64,000 bases of DNA from HdN1 sp964473645 (GCA_964473645.1 CAYYPW010000029.1:1-64000); one strand, 5' to 3'; counted from the stretch's first letter, positions 18,540 through 29,954 are shown. Notes: generated by a model from the letters alone, not told the origin. Program-made: numbers and translations.

Positions 18540-18566
18540 GCGTGGCGATCCTTTAGCCTGCCACGC
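18540..18566 (+). other. Hairpin in the ftsH 5' leader
   Basis: GCGTGGC at 18540-18546 and GCCACGC at 18560-18566 are perfectly complementary with a 13-nt loop, about 10 nt upstream of the ftsH ribosome site (GAGG 18577-18580). It has no T-tract, so it is not a terminator. A role in translation or mRNA stability is only a guess. Confidence 0.5.
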
Positions 18567-18588
18567 GAAACACAATGAGGGTACTCCC

Positions 18589-20517
<1,929 letters not shown>

Positions 20518-20526
20518 TTCTTCCGT

Positions 20527-21381
20527 ATGAGTCCTGCTCCTTACCTCACCTGTGGCCGACAGACACTCGATCTGTCGACGCCGCAGGTGATGGGAATCCT
20601 CAACGTTACTCCTGATTCCTTCTCTGACGGTGGGCGCTTCAACTTGCTTGACGCGGCCATTGATCACGCCCAAACCCTGGTAGAAGAGGGCGCTACGCTG
20701 ATCGATATCGGCGGTGAGTCAACCCGCCCAGGTGCTACCCCCGTTCCCAGCCAAGAAGAAATTGACCGCGTATTGCCGGTGCTGGAAGCGTTGACGGCGC
20801 GTTTTGACGTCGTCTATTCCATTGATACGAGCAATCCGGCGTTAATGCGGGAGGCCGCCTGTCGAGGGGCCGGCATGCTCAATGATGTGCGTGCGTTTCA
20901 GCGCCCCGGCGCGGACTCTGCCGCTTTATGGGCAGCCACCGAGCATAGACTTGCCCTCTGTCTGATGCACATGCGGGGCGAGCCTACCGATATGCAGCAA
21001 TCGCCCCGGTATGCAGATGTCACATCTGAGGTATACAATTTCCTGCAGTCACGCTTGGAGGCGTTGCAGGGGGTAGGCATTGCCCGTTCACAGTTATTGG
21101 TCGATCCCGGTTTTGGCTTTGGTAAAACCTTGGCCCATAACTACACCTTGCTGCGCGACTTGCCACGCTTCGCTGCTTTGGGGGTTCCTGTGTTGGCAGG
21201 TCTCTCACGCAAGTCCATGATAGGCGTTCCGTTGAGTAAGCCTGCGAACGATCGCGTTTATGGCAGTGTTGCAGCCGCCTTGCTGGCAGCGGAGCGAGGT
21301 GCAGCAATTTTGCGGGTGCATGATGTCGGGCCAACTGTGGATGCCCTAAAAATACTGGCACAGCTTAATTTGCAGTCCTAA
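20527..21381 (+). CDS. folP: Dihydropteroate synthase
   Basis: Joins p-aminobenzoate to 6-hydroxymethyl-dihydropterin diphosphate in folate synthesis; the target of sulfonamides. Signatures: MGILNVTPDSFSDGGRF near residue 23, IDIGGESTRPGA near residue 60, DPGFGFGKTLAHNY, and GLSRKSMIG. Length 284 is typical. It starts 9 bp after the ftsH stop, so it is probably cotranscribed with ftsH and glmM. Confidence 0.96.
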   Translation: MSPAPYLTCGRQTLDLSTPQVMGILNVTPDSFSDGGRFNLLDAAIDHAQTLVEEGATLIDIGGESTRPGATPVPSQEEIDRVLPVLEALTARFDVVYSIDTSNPALMREAACRGAGMLNDVRAFQRPGADSAALWAATEHRLALCLMHMRGEPTDMQQSPRYADVTSEVYNFLQSRLEALQGVGIARSQLLVDPGFGFGKTLAHNYTLLRDLPRFAALGVPVLAGLSRKSMIGVPLSKPANDRVYGSVAAALLAAERGAAILRVHDVGPTVDALKILAQLNLQS

Positions 21382-21430
21382 CAGCCACAATTATCTTTGA
21401 ACTCACTACAAAAACGACAGGAAGCTCGCA

Positions 21431-22819
21431 ATGTCCAAGCGTTATTTTGGCACCGATGGAATCCGTGGCACCGTTGGCGAAAAGCCTATAACACCTGATT
21501 TTATGCTCAAGCTGGGTTGGGCCGCAGGCAAGGTTTTTGCCGGCCAGGGCAATAATGGCCACACGTCACATGGCCAGAGCGGCAGCGGCCAGAGCGCTCG
21601 CCCCAAAATTCTCATTGGCAAAGATACGCGTATTTCGGGTTACATGTTCGAGTCTGCGCTTGAGGCCGGTTTGTCGGCAGCCGGTGCCGATGTGGTGTTG
21701 CTTGGTCCCATGCCTACGCCAGGCATAGCCTACCTCACACGTACCTTTCGTGCGTCAGCCGGCATTGTGATTTCTGCCTCCCACAACCCTTATCAGGATA
21801 ATGGCATCAAGTTTTTTTCCAGCGAAGGCAAAAAGCTGGCGGACGATATTGAACACGCAATTGAGGACGCGCTTGATGCCGAAATGACTATTGTCCCCTC
21901 GGACAAAATTGGTAAAACCAAGAAGCTCGAAGATGCTCGCGGCCGCTATATCGAGTTTTGCAAGAGTACCCTGCCCAGAGAACTGACCCTTCGTGGGCTC
22001 AAGATTGTTCTCGATTGTGCCAACGGTGCTACCTACCACGTCGCCCCCGCCGTTTTTGAAGAGCTGGGCGCAGAAATTGTGCCGCTGGCGGTCAAACCCA
22101 ATGGGCTTAACATCAACGACAAATGCGGCTCTACCTCGCCAAAGGTGCTGCAACAGGCAGTGTTAGAGCACAAGGCCGATCTCGGAATCGCTTTTGACGG
22201 TGACGGCGATCGAGTGGTCATGGTGGATAATAACGGTGAGGTAGTAGATGGCGACGAATTGCTTTATGTCATGTGCTACGGGCGTGCAAAACAGTCGCAG
22301 ATGGTCGGTGGTGTTGTCGGTACATTGATGACCAATTTCGGTCTTGAAAAAGCGCTGGCCAAGCTCGATGTGCCTTTTGTTCGCGCCAAGGTGGGCGATC
22401 GTTATGTCATGGAGCAGCTCGGCGAGCGGGGCTGGCAGTTGGGAGGTGAATCGTCTGGTCACCTGGTTTGCCTCGATAAAACGACAACGGGCGATGGCAT
22501 CATTGCAGCCTTACAGGTATTGGCGGTGGCAATTTCAACCGGCAAGCCGCTGGCATTGCTAAAACGTGGCATGACCAAAATGCCTCAAACCATGATCAAC
22601 GTTCGACTGCCGGAAAAGCGCGACGTCATCAATCATGATCGCGTTAAGGAATCGGTCGCTCAGGTGGAAGCTCAATTGGGTGGGCGTGGACGCGTCCTGT
22701 TGCGTCCGTCCGGCACCGAACCACTTATCCGCGTCATGGTCGAGGGTGAAGATGCCGTGGAAGTCCAGCAACTGGCGCAGCAAATAGCGACCGTTGTCAC
22801 GGATGTGGTTGCGGGTTAG
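21431..22819 (+). CDS. glmM: Phosphoglucosamine mutase
   Basis: Interconverts glucosamine-6-P and glucosamine-1-P on the way to UDP-GlcNAc for peptidoglycan and LPS. It shows KYFGTDGIRG-type N-terminus (RYFGTDGIRGTVG), the phosphoserine loop GIVISASHNPYQDNG, the metal loop FDGDGDRV, GGESSGH and RPSGTEPLIRVM. It is 462 residues, longer than E. coli GlmM (445), because of a Gly/Ser/His/Asn-rich insert at about residues 38-55 between GKVFAG and the KILIGKDTRISGY segment. Preceded by AGGAAG. Confidence 0.96.
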   Translation: MSKRYFGTDGIRGTVGEKPITPDFMLKLGWAAGKVFAGQGNNGHTSHGQSGSGQSARPKILIGKDTRISGYMFESALEAGLSAAGADVVLLGPMPTPGIAYLTRTFRASAGIVISASHNPYQDNGIKFFSSEGKKLADDIEHAIEDALDAEMTIVPSDKIGKTKKLEDARGRYIEFCKSTLPRELTLRGLKIVLDCANGATYHVAPAVFEELGAEIVPLAVKPNGLNINDKCGSTSPKVLQQAVLEHKADLGIAFDGDGDRVVMVDNNGEVVDGDELLYVMCYGRAKQSQMVGGVVGTLMTNFGLEKALAKLDVPFVRAKVGDRYVMEQLGERGWQLGGESSGHLVCLDKTTTGDGIIAALQVLAVAISTGKPLALLKRGMTKMPQTMINVRLPEKRDVINHDRVKESVAQVEAQLGGRGRVLLRPSGTEPLIRVMVEGEDAVEVQQLAQQIATVVTDVVAG

Positions 22820-22881
22820 TCGCTTGTGCGCCACTGGCATCTCGGCTAACATTCCCCGCTTCTTTTGGTGGAGGCTGGCTC

Positions 22882-23649
22882 TTGGCGCGTAAATTCTTGG
22901 TGGCAGGTAATTGGAAAATGCATGGCACGCCAGCGTCGGTCAACGTGTTGCTTGAGGCTATGCGGCGTTTTTCCGATACGCACGCTTGGCCCTCAGACCG
23001 AGTAGATGTGGCTGTGTGTCCGCCAACCTTGTTTGTGCCTGCCGCGTTAGCGGCATTAGCGGGGTCATCGGTGGCTGTTGGCGCTCAAAACGCCAGCGAG
23101 CATGAAGTCGGTGCATACACCGGCGAAGTGTCGCCCCAGATGTTGGCTGCAATGGGCGTGCGCTATGTCATTCTCGGTCATTCAGAGCGTCGCAGTCTTT
23201 TCGGTGAAGGCGATGCATTGGTCGCAGCCAAGGTGCAGCAGGCGTTGCGAGCAGGGTTGACCCCCATTCTGTGCGTCGGCGAAACCTTGAGTGAACGCCA
23301 GCAAGGTGTGACTTCGGCTGTTGTGCAGCGTCAGTTGGATGCGGTGATCGCGTTGGTAGGCATTGATGCATTGCGTGAGTGCGTAATCGCTTACGAACCC
23401 GTTTGGGCGATTGGAACGGGCATGACGGCAACGCCAGCACAGGCTCAGGAAGTGCATGCCTTTTTGCGCACGCATTTGGCAACGCAGTCGGCTGCAATCG
23501 CAGCAAAAATACAAATTCTTTATGGCGGGAGCGTCAAGGCAAGTAATGCCGCGGAGCTCTTCGCCTGCGAAGATATAGATGGCGGATTGATCGGTGGAGC
23601 CTCTCTCAATGCTGAGGAGTTCTTGGCAATTTGTCAGGCGGCTCATTAA
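22882..23649 (+). CDS. tpiA: Triose-phosphate isomerase
   Basis: Interconverts dihydroxyacetone phosphate and glyceraldehyde-3-phosphate. It shows the N-terminal GNWKMHG with the catalytic Lys, GHSERR with the catalytic His, AYEPVWAIGTG with the catalytic Glu and lid, and YGGSVKASN and DGGLIGGASL for phosphate binding. The start is TTG at 22882, with GAGG seven bases upstream; no in-frame ATG lies nearer the conserved N-terminus. secG begins 17 bp after the stop. Confidence 0.96.
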   Translation: MARKFLVAGNWKMHGTPASVNVLLEAMRRFSDTHAWPSDRVDVAVCPPTLFVPAALAALAGSSVAVGAQNASEHEVGAYTGEVSPQMLAAMGVRYVILGHSERRSLFGEGDALVAAKVQQALRAGLTPILCVGETLSERQQGVTSAVVQRQLDAVIALVGIDALRECVIAYEPVWAIGTGMTATPAQAQEVHAFLRTHLATQSAAIAAKIQILYGGSVKASNAAELFACEDIDGGLIGGASLNAEEFLAICQAAH

Positions 23650-23666
23650 AGGTTCAGGAAAATAAA

Positions 23667-24185
23667 ATGTTAGAAACAGCAATTTTGATTGTGATGGTTA
23701 TTGTCGGGTTGGCAATTGTCGGGCTGATCCTGGTTCAACAGGGCAAGGGCGCGGAAATGGGCGCGTCGTTTGGCTCCGGTGCGTCAAACACTGTTTTTGG
23801 CAGTCAGGGCTCGGGCAACTTTCTTACTCATACCACGGGGATTTTGGCAGCCGTATTTTTTGCATGTTGTTTGGCGCTTGCATGGTATGGCAACAATAAA
23901 TCGGATCGGGTCAGCGGGATTGATTTTTCTGCGTCTGAAGTGCAGTTGAAGGAAATTCCTGCCGCGCCGGATGTGCCCACGGTAACCCCAACGCAACCTG
24001 CTTCGGGTGATGTACCGGCAGCACCTGCAGCAAGCGGTGCTGCTGTGGAAGTCACTGTCCCCGCAGCCGCTGGCAGTGCCACAGCGCCTGCTGTTGACGC
24101 CGCTGGAACGCCTGCGAGTGCCGCACCTGAAGGTGCTCAAAGCGCCCCTGCAACTGCTCCGGCTGCAGAGCAAAAATCTCAATAA
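23667..24185 (+). CDS. secG: Preprotein translocase subunit SecG with long C-terminal tail
   Basis: Accessory subunit of the SecYEG channel. Residues 1-85 carry the two SecG helices and the conserved loop LVQQGKGAEMGASFGSGASNTVFGSQGS. The remaining ~85 residues are an Ala/Pro/Thr/Val-rich low-complexity tail, so the protein (172 residues) is well above the ~110 residues of E. coli SecG. The tail is probably disordered. The start MLETAILIVM at 23667 follows CAGGAA. The tRNA genes follow in the same direction, as in E. coli. Confidence 0.94.
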   Translation: MLETAILIVMVIVGLAIVGLILVQQGKGAEMGASFGSGASNTVFGSQGSGNFLTHTTGILAAVFFACCLALAWYGNNKSDRVSGIDFSASEVQLKEIPAAPDVPTVTPTQPASGDVPAAPAASGAAVEVTVPAAAGSATAPAVDAAGTPASAAPEGAQSAPATAPAAEQKSQ

Positions 24186-24242
24186 ATACGTGTCAGGGCT
24201 CTGGTAATTGACCGAACAAGCCAGTAATATGTGCGCCTCTTT

Positions 24243-24329
24243 GCCGAAGTGGTGAAATTGGTAGACACGCTACTTTGAGGGGGTAGTGGCCTTTTGGCCG
24301 TGCCGGTTCGAGTCCGGCCTTCGGCACCA
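24243..24329 (+). tRNA. tRNA-Leu (anticodon GAG)
   Basis: An 87-nt class II tRNA: acceptor GCCGAAG pairs with CTTCGGC, the anticodon stem is CTACT/GGTAG with loop TTGAGGG (anticodon GAG), the variable arm is long, the T-loop is GGTTCGAGTCC, and CCA is encoded. Position after secG matches leuU of E. coli. Confidence 0.97.
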
Positions 24330-24375
24330 AATCTTCTTTAGGCCAGAATGATTTGGAAGAAAAACACGAACTTTG

Positions 24376-24404
24376 TTGACAAATGATTTAAAAATCAATA
24401 AAGT
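24376..24404 (+). promoter_or_regulatory. Putative sigma70 promoter of the initiator tRNA
   Basis: A perfect TTGACA (24376-24381), a 17-bp AT-rich spacer and TAAAGT (24399-24404, 4/6 to consensus) lie 15 bp before the tRNA 5' end. Transcription would start just upstream of the mature tRNA. Confidence 0.65.
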
Positions 24405-24418
24405 ACGTAACTCGTTGA

Positions 24419-24495
<77 letters not shown>

Positions 24496-24502
24496 CATTT
24501 AG

Positions 24503-24526
24503 AAAGCCCCTTTTTAGGGGCTTTTT
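24503..24526 (+). terminator. Rho-independent terminator after the tRNA genes
   Basis: AAAGCCCCT and AGGGGCTTT form a 9-bp stem with a TTTT loop, followed by a T run, 7 bp after the tRNA CCA. Confidence 0.9.
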
Positions 24527-24655
24527 ATTAGGTTGGTGTTTTACAGCAGTCGTACGGTCGCGATCGCTTTGTTGTCGCGAACCGTGCATAGCAAAGTGGG
24601 CCGTCGTGCCCATTTTTCGTTTCTGGGGATCGCGTTTCTGGGGAGCAGATTGCGG

Positions 24656-25120
24656 ATGGCAGCACCAGGCAGACTGGAAAATCTAAGAACCATGCTTGAG
24701 CCGGCAGCGAAGGCTGCGGGCATGGAGTTGTGGGGCATAGAATTTCTGCCTCAAGGCAAACATTCCGTGTTGCGTCTATACATAGATTCCGAGCAGGGTG
24801 TGACGATTGAGAACTGCGAAGCAGTCAGTCATCAAGCCAGCGCGATCCTCGATGTTGAAGACCCCATTTCCGGCGAATATCATCTCGAAGTTTCATCTCC
24901 TGGTATGGACCGTCCGTTGTTTACCTTTGAACAATGTGCGCGTTATGTCGGAGACGATATCAAAGTGCGGTTGAAAGTGGCCCAAAACGGCAAACGCAAC
25001 TTCACTGGCAAACTGGTGGAAGCGGCAGAAGGCAACTGTGTATTCGAGATCGACGGAGAGCGACTCGCGGTGACCATGTCCCAAATTGATAAAGCTAATC
25101 TGGTTCCAAAGTTCGACTGA
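24656..25120 (+). CDS. rimP: Ribosome maturation factor RimP
   Basis: Assists 30S subunit maturation. It shows LEPAAKAAGMELWGIEF, LRLYIDSEQGVTIENCEAVS, and EYHLEVSSPGMDRPL, then a C-terminal SH3-like domain ending IDKANLVPKF. Length 154 is normal. The start MAAPGRLENL at 24656 follows GGGAG by ten bases; the frame is open back to 24533 but that part lacks homology. A 12-base duplication (24618-24629 and 24633-24644) lies just upstream. First gene of the rimP-nusA-infB-rbfA-truB cluster. Confidence 0.94.
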   Translation: MAAPGRLENLRTMLEPAAKAAGMELWGIEFLPQGKHSVLRLYIDSEQGVTIENCEAVSHQASAILDVEDPISGEYHLEVSSPGMDRPLFTFEQCARYVGDDIKVRLKVAQNGKRNFTGKLVEAAEGNCVFEIDGERLAVTMSQIDKANLVPKFD

Positions 25121-25167
25121 TGCGTTCACGGTTGTGTAACGCTCAGGGTGAGGCATGAGGCATTGAA

Positions 25168-26655
25168 ATGAGCAAAGAAATATTGCTGGTAGTTGAAACT
25201 GTTTCGAATGAAAAAGGCGTGGCCAAAGAGGTAATATTCGAGGCCGTTGAAACAGCATTGGCGACGGCGACCAAAAAGCGCTTTCACAATGAAGATGCCG
25301 ATATCCGCGTAAGTATTAATCGTCAGACTGGCGCATACGATACTTTTCGCCGCTGGACGGTCGTGGCCGACGAAGATTTCGAATTTCCAGGTCGCCACAT
25401 GACGCTTGATGAAGCGCATGAGCATGACACCAAGTTTAAAATTGGTGACGTTTACGAAGAAAAAATTGAATCAATCGAGTTTGGTCGTATTGCAGCGCAA
25501 ACTGCCAAGCAAGTCATTGTTCAGAAAGTGCGCGAGGCAGAACGGGCACAGATTGCCGATGCCTTCCTCGACAAACTGGGGCAATTGGTGAATGGCACGG
25601 TCAAGAAAGTAACGCGTGACAATATCATTTTGGATTTGGGCAATAACGCCGAGGCTCTGCTTCCGCGTGAAGAGCTGATTCCCAAAGAAACCGTGCGCGT
25701 CAGCGATCGTGTTCGTGGTGTGTTGTACAGCGTCAACAAGGAAAGTCGTGGAGCGCAATTGTTTGTAAGTCGCACGCGCCCTGAAATGCTGATCGAACTG
25801 TTCAAGATTGAAGTGCCGGAAATTGGTGAAGACATCATCGAAATCAAGGCGGCTGCCCGTGACCCGGGTTCGCGCGCCAAAATTGCGGTGAAAACCAATG
25901 ATCAGCGTATCGATCCGGTGGGCGCTTGTGTGGGCATGCGTGGTGCGCGTGTGCAAGCCGTGTCCAACGAATTGGGCGGCGAGCGTATCGATATCGTGTT
26001 GTGGGATGACAATCCTGCTCAATTCGTTATCAATGCCATGTCCCCGGCGGAAGTTGTGTCGATCGTAGTGGATGAAGAAAGCCACGCGATGGATATCGCA
26101 GTTGAAGAAGAACAATTGGCCCTCGCGATCGGTCGCGGTGGTCAAAACATCCGGTTGGCAAGTGAGCTGGCCGGCTGGGAACTCAACGTCATGACCGTGA
26201 AAGATGCTGAGAGCAAGCAGCGTCAGGAATCCGAGAGCTACCTCAAAGGGTTCATGGATCAGCTCGGTGTCGACGAAGAGTTAGCTCAGGTTTTAGTGGA
26301 CGAAGGTTTCACCACAGTAGAAGAGGTGGCCTACGTTCCCAAAGAAGAAATGCTTAACATCGAAGGATTCGACGAGGATCTGGTAGATGAGCTGCGCGGT
26401 CGTGCCAAGGATGCCTTGCTGACCCGCGCGTTGGTAGATGAAGAGCAGATTGAAAGCGGTCATACCCCCGCTGACGACCTGCTCAACATGGAGGGGATGG
26501 ACAAAAACTTGGCCTATGCATTGGCCAAGAATGGCATCCTCACCATGGAAGACCTGGCTGAACAGGCAGTAGACGATTTGGTAGGAATTGATGGGCTTGA
26601 TGCCGAACGGGCAGCCAAGTTGATCATGACGGCACGGGCGCCCTGGTTCCAGTAA
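25168..26655 (+). CDS. nusA: Transcription elongation/termination factor NusA
   Basis: Binds RNA polymerase and modulates pausing, termination and antitermination. Domain order: N-terminal RNAP-binding domain (1-125), S1 domain (~130-200, GTVKKVTRDNIILDLG), two KH domains (~200-345, with GACVGMRGARVQAVSNELGGE split and AIGRGGQNIRLASELAGW) and two acidic helix-hairpin repeats at the C-terminus (residues ~360-495), as in E. coli. At 495 residues it is full length. GAGG precedes the ATG. Confidence 0.97.
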   Translation: MSKEILLVVETVSNEKGVAKEVIFEAVETALATATKKRFHNEDADIRVSINRQTGAYDTFRRWTVVADEDFEFPGRHMTLDEAHEHDTKFKIGDVYEEKIESIEFGRIAAQTAKQVIVQKVREAERAQIADAFLDKLGQLVNGTVKKVTRDNIILDLGNNAEALLPREELIPKETVRVSDRVRGVLYSVNKESRGAQLFVSRTRPEMLIELFKIEVPEIGEDIIEIKAAARDPGSRAKIAVKTNDQRIDPVGACVGMRGARVQAVSNELGGERIDIVLWDDNPAQFVINAMSPAEVVSIVVDEESHAMDIAVEEEQLALAIGRGGQNIRLASELAGWELNVMTVKDAESKQRQESESYLKGFMDQLGVDEELAQVLVDEGFTTVEEVAYVPKEEMLNIEGFDEDLVDELRGRAKDALLTRALVDEEQIESGHTPADDLLNMEGMDKNLAYALAKNGILTMEDLAEQAVDDLVGIDGLDAERAAKLIMTARAPWFQ

Positions 26656-26753
26656 TGGCCAGGCTCCTTATCCAGATCAAAAAAATGAAGAGTTAAGCAA
26701 CAGACGAAGGTGCATGACGCATTGCGCGCACCTGACGGGAGTGAGAGTCAAAT

Positions 26754-29474
26754 ATGGCAGAGGTTACCGTAGCACAGCTTGCTGAGGTAGTAGGGATTCC
26801 GGTGGAAACCTTGCTCCAACAGATGAAAGACGCTGGGCTTCCCCATGGCAAGGCGGAGCAGTCCGTAAATGATGGGGAAAAACAGCAACTGCTGGCTTAC
26901 CTCAAGCGGTCACACGGAGATCGTGTTGCTGAGCCGCAGAAAATTACGCTCAAGCGTAAAAGCGTCAGCCAGATCAAAGTGTCGAACTCTCAAGGCAAGA
27001 GCAAAACCGTCAGCGTGGAAGTTCGCAAAAAACGCACTTACATGAAGCGCAGCCTGGTAGAAGGCGAAGCTCCCGGAGTGGAGGACGAAGAGCACGGCTA
27101 CGAGGGCGATGAGCAGCTGGAAACGGCCGTTCAATCGCAAGAAGAGGCGGCTCGCCAGGAGCAGGAGCGCAAGCAGGCTGAAGAGCAGGCGCGTCGCGAA
27201 GAGGAAGAGCGCAAAGCCGCTGCAGCTGCAGAAGCCGCCCGCAAGGAAGAAGCTGCCAAGATGGCACTGCTTTCGCCGGAGGCACAAAAGCAGCGTGAGC
27301 AGGAGCTCAAGCGTCAAGCCGAAGAAAACGAGCGCAAGCGTAAAGAGAAAGAAGCCAAGCGCATCGAAGAAGAGAAGCGCAAAGCTGAAGAACAGAAGAA
27401 GCGGGACGAGGCTCGTCGTCGTGCCGAAGAAGAACTGGCACGTAAAACCCTCGAAGATGCCAAGCGCATCGCCGAACAGCTCGAAACACGTCGCAGTGAC
27501 AGCCCTGACTCCGAAGAAGACTACATCGGCACCAACGATTTCATCGTTCGTCGTGCCTATGAAGACAGCTTTGATGAGGAAGAGAAGCAATCTCGCCGTC
27601 GTCGTAGCAACAAGAAGAAAAGCAGTAAAATGCAGCCCGAGCGCAAGATGCCGCAGCGCGAGCTGGTATCCAGTTTGTCGGGTGAGCATGGGTTCCAGGT
27701 GCCAACGGGGCCTGTCGTGCGTGAAGCGGCTATTCCTGAAACCATTACGGTAGGCGATCTTGCTCAGCGCATGTCCATGAAGGGCGCTGAAGTAGTCAAA
27801 GCGCTGTTCAAAATGGGCGTGATGGCGACCATCAATCAGGTGCTCGACCAGGAAACGGCGATTCTCGTGGTTGAAGAGTTGGGTCATAAGTACAAGTTGA
27901 TCAAGCACGATGCCATCGAAGACTCTCTGGTGGAATCGGTTGCGCAAGAAGTCAAAGGTGATCTGGCGCCACGTGCTCCGGTCGTTACCATCATGGGTCA
28001 CGTTGACCACGGTAAAACCTCGCTGCTCGATTACATCCGTACCACCAAGGTTGCTGCTGGCGAAGCCGGTGGCATTACCCAGCATATCGGCGCTTATCAC
28101 GTGGAAACTCCACGCGGCATGGTGACCTTTCTCGATACTCCAGGCCACGCGGCGTTTACCGCCATGCGTGCCCGTGGTGCCAAGGCTACCGATATCGTGG
28201 TGTTGGTTGTGGCGGCCGATGACGGCGTCATGCCCCAAACCGTCGAAGCGGTGAACCACGCCAAAGCGGCTGGCGTTCCCATCGTCGTGGCCATCAACAA
28301 GATGGACAAGCAGGGTGCTGATCCAGATCGCGTCAAGAGCGAGCTCGCGGCCAAAGGCCTTATCCCGGAAGATTGGGGTGGCGATACCCAGTTTGTTAAG
28401 GTATCTGCCCACACGGGTGCAGGTATTGACGACTTGCTTGAAGGTATCCTGATTCAAGCCGAACTGCTCGAACTCAAAGCGGTTGCCGTTGGCCCCGCAC
28501 GCGGTATTGTCATCGAGAGCAGCATCGACAAAGGTCGTGGTGTCATGGCCAATATCCTGGTGCAATCAGGCGAACTTCGTCGCGGCGACATGCTGTTGGC
28601 GGGTGAGCATTACGGTCGCGTTCGCGCACTGATCGATGAAGCCGGGCGCATGGTCGAATCTGCAGGCCCTTCAATTCCCGTCGCGGTATTGGGTCTGGCG
28701 GGTGCACCTGATGCGGGTGAAGAGTTCCTGGTGGTACCTGATGAGCGTAAAGCCAGAGAAGTGGCTGAGTTCCGTCAGAAGCGGGTGCGTGAATCGCGCT
28801 TGGCGCGTCAACAGGCGTCCAAACTCGAAAACCTGTTCGAGAATATGGGCCAGGGCGACAAGCCAACCGTCAATATCGTTCTCAAGACCGATGTCCGTGG
28901 CTCGCTGGAAGCACTTTCAACCGCGCTTGGCGATTTGTCGACCGAAGAGGTCAAAGTACAAATCGTGTCGGGTGGTGTGGGTGCGATCAACGAATCCGAC
29001 GTGAATCTGGCAATGACCTCGCGTGCGGTCATCATTGGTTTCAACGTGCGTGCTGATGCTTCTGCCAAGCGTATTTGTCAGGAAGAAGGCATCGACCTGC
29101 GTTACTACAGCGTTATTTACGACATCATTGACGACATCAAGAAGGCCATGGGCGGTATGCTCTCGCCCGAGATGCGCGAGCAGATCGTCGGTATCGCCGA
29201 AGTTCGCGACGTCTTCCGCTCCTCGAAATTCGGTGCAGTGGCTGGCTGTAAAGTTGTTGAGGGTACCATTTACCGCAACCGTCCGATCCGCGTATTGCGT
29301 AACGACATCGTGGTATTCGAAGGTGAGCTGGAATCGCTGCGTCGTTTCAAGGACGATGTCAACGAAGTGGCTCAAGGTATCGAATGCGGTATCGCGGTGA
29401 AGAGCTACAACGATGTTCGTCCTGGCGACAAGATCGAAGTGTTCCAAGTGACCAAAGTAGCAAGAACCCTTTAA
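26754..29474 (+). CDS. infB: Translation initiation factor IF-2
   Basis: GTPase that places initiator fMet-tRNA in the ribosomal P site. The N-terminal IF2 domain (AQLAEVVGIPVETLLQQMKDAG) is followed by a long Lys/Arg/Glu/Ala helical linker (residues ~120-245), a second IF2-N-like domain (~325-375), then the G domain with GHVDHGKTS near residue 414, DTPGH, and NKMDK near 515, and domains II-IV (ending GDKIEVFQVTKVARTL). At 906 residues it is close to E. coli IF2-alpha. The matching initiator tRNA lies 2.3 kb upstream. The highly charged linker creates long spurious antisense frames. Confidence 0.98.
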   Translation: MAEVTVAQLAEVVGIPVETLLQQMKDAGLPHGKAEQSVNDGEKQQLLAYLKRSHGDRVAEPQKITLKRKSVSQIKVSNSQGKSKTVSVEVRKKRTYMKRSLVEGEAPGVEDEEHGYEGDEQLETAVQSQEEAARQEQERKQAEEQARREEEERKAAAAAEAARKEEAAKMALLSPEAQKQREQELKRQAEENERKRKEKEAKRIEEEKRKAEEQKKRDEARRRAEEELARKTLEDAKRIAEQLETRRSDSPDSEEDYIGTNDFIVRRAYEDSFDEEEKQSRRRRSNKKKSSKMQPERKMPQRELVSSLSGEHGFQVPTGPVVREAAIPETITVGDLAQRMSMKGAEVVKALFKMGVMATINQVLDQETAILVVEELGHKYKLIKHDAIEDSLVESVAQEVKGDLAPRAPVVTIMGHVDHGKTSLLDYIRTTKVAAGEAGGITQHIGAYHVETPRGMVTFLDTPGHAAFTAMRARGAKATDIVVLVVAADDGVMPQTVEAVNHAKAAGVPIVVAINKMDKQGADPDRVKSELAAKGLIPEDWGGDTQFVKVSAHTGAGIDDLLEGILIQAELLELKAVAVGPARGIVIESSIDKGRGVMANILVQSGELRRGDMLLAGEHYGRVRALIDEAGRMVESAGPSIPVAVLGLAGAPDAGEEFLVVPDERKAREVAEFRQKRVRESRLARQQASKLENLFENMGQGDKPTVNIVLKTDVRGSLEALSTALGDLSTEEVKVQIVSGGVGAINESDVNLAMTSRAVIIGFNVRADASAKRICQEEGIDLRYYSVIYDIIDDIKKAMGGMLSPEMREQIVGIAEVRDVFRSSKFGAVAGCKVVEGTIYRNRPIRVLRNDIVVFEGELESLRRFKDDVNEVAQGIECGIAVKSYNDVRPGDKIEVFQVTKVARTL

Positions 29475-29492
29475 GGGGCGAGGCCAAAAGTA

Positions 29493-29954
29493 GTGCGTCA
29501 TAGTCCTCGTGGGTACAATCGTACCGATCGTATTGCCGACCAGATCCAGCGGGATCTGGCGGTGTTGTTACAACGCGAAATCAAAGATCCGCGTGTTGGC
29601 ATGGTCACCGTGTCCGGTGTCAAGGTAGCGAAGGATTTATCCTTCGCAGACGTCTACGTGACGTTCATGACATTGGAAAAAGATGATGAAGTGAAGGAAG
29701 CGTTGGCAGTGCTTGAGCATGCCAGCGGCTTTTTGCGCTCCATGTTGGCCAAGAGCATCAAATTGCGGGTCATGCCACGTTTGCGGTTTCATTTTGATCA
29801 AGTCATCGTGACGGCGCCGCGTATTTCCAATTTGATCAGCCAGGCTATTCGTGAAGACGAAAGCCGGCATCATGCCTCGTCTGAGCAAACCTCTTCCGGC
29901 ACAGGCTCTCCTGAGAAAGTCGATCTCGAAGAAGGTAAGCCTAAAGATGAATAA
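29493..29954 (+). CDS. rbfA: 30S ribosome-binding factor RbfA
   Basis: Cold-shock-associated factor for 16S rRNA 5' maturation. It has the KH-like fold signatures RIADQIQRDLAVLLQREIKDPRVGMVTVSGVKV (split over residues 10-45) and SIKLRVMPRLRFHFD. The start is GTG at 29493, nine bases after GAGG. The C-terminal ~30 residues are Ser/Glu-rich and extend past the family core. Its last 8 bp overlap truB, implying translational coupling. Confidence 0.95.
   Translation: MRHSPRGYNRTDRIADQIQRDLAVLLQREIKDPRVGMVTVSGVKVAKDLSFADVYVTFMTLEKDDEVKEALAVLEHASGFLRSMLAKSIKLRVMPRLRFHFDQVIVTAPRISNLISQAIREDESRHHASSEQTSSGTGSPEKVDLEEGKPKDE

Noticed and set aside
24618..24644. 12-base direct duplication before rimP
   Set aside because: Two units only; too little to call a functional repeat or binding site.
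26910..28565. 551-codon open frame on the minus strand opposite infB
   Set aside because: It is antisense to a fully conserved IF-2 gene, low in family signatures, and arises from the Lys/Arg/Glu-rich linker and codon bias.
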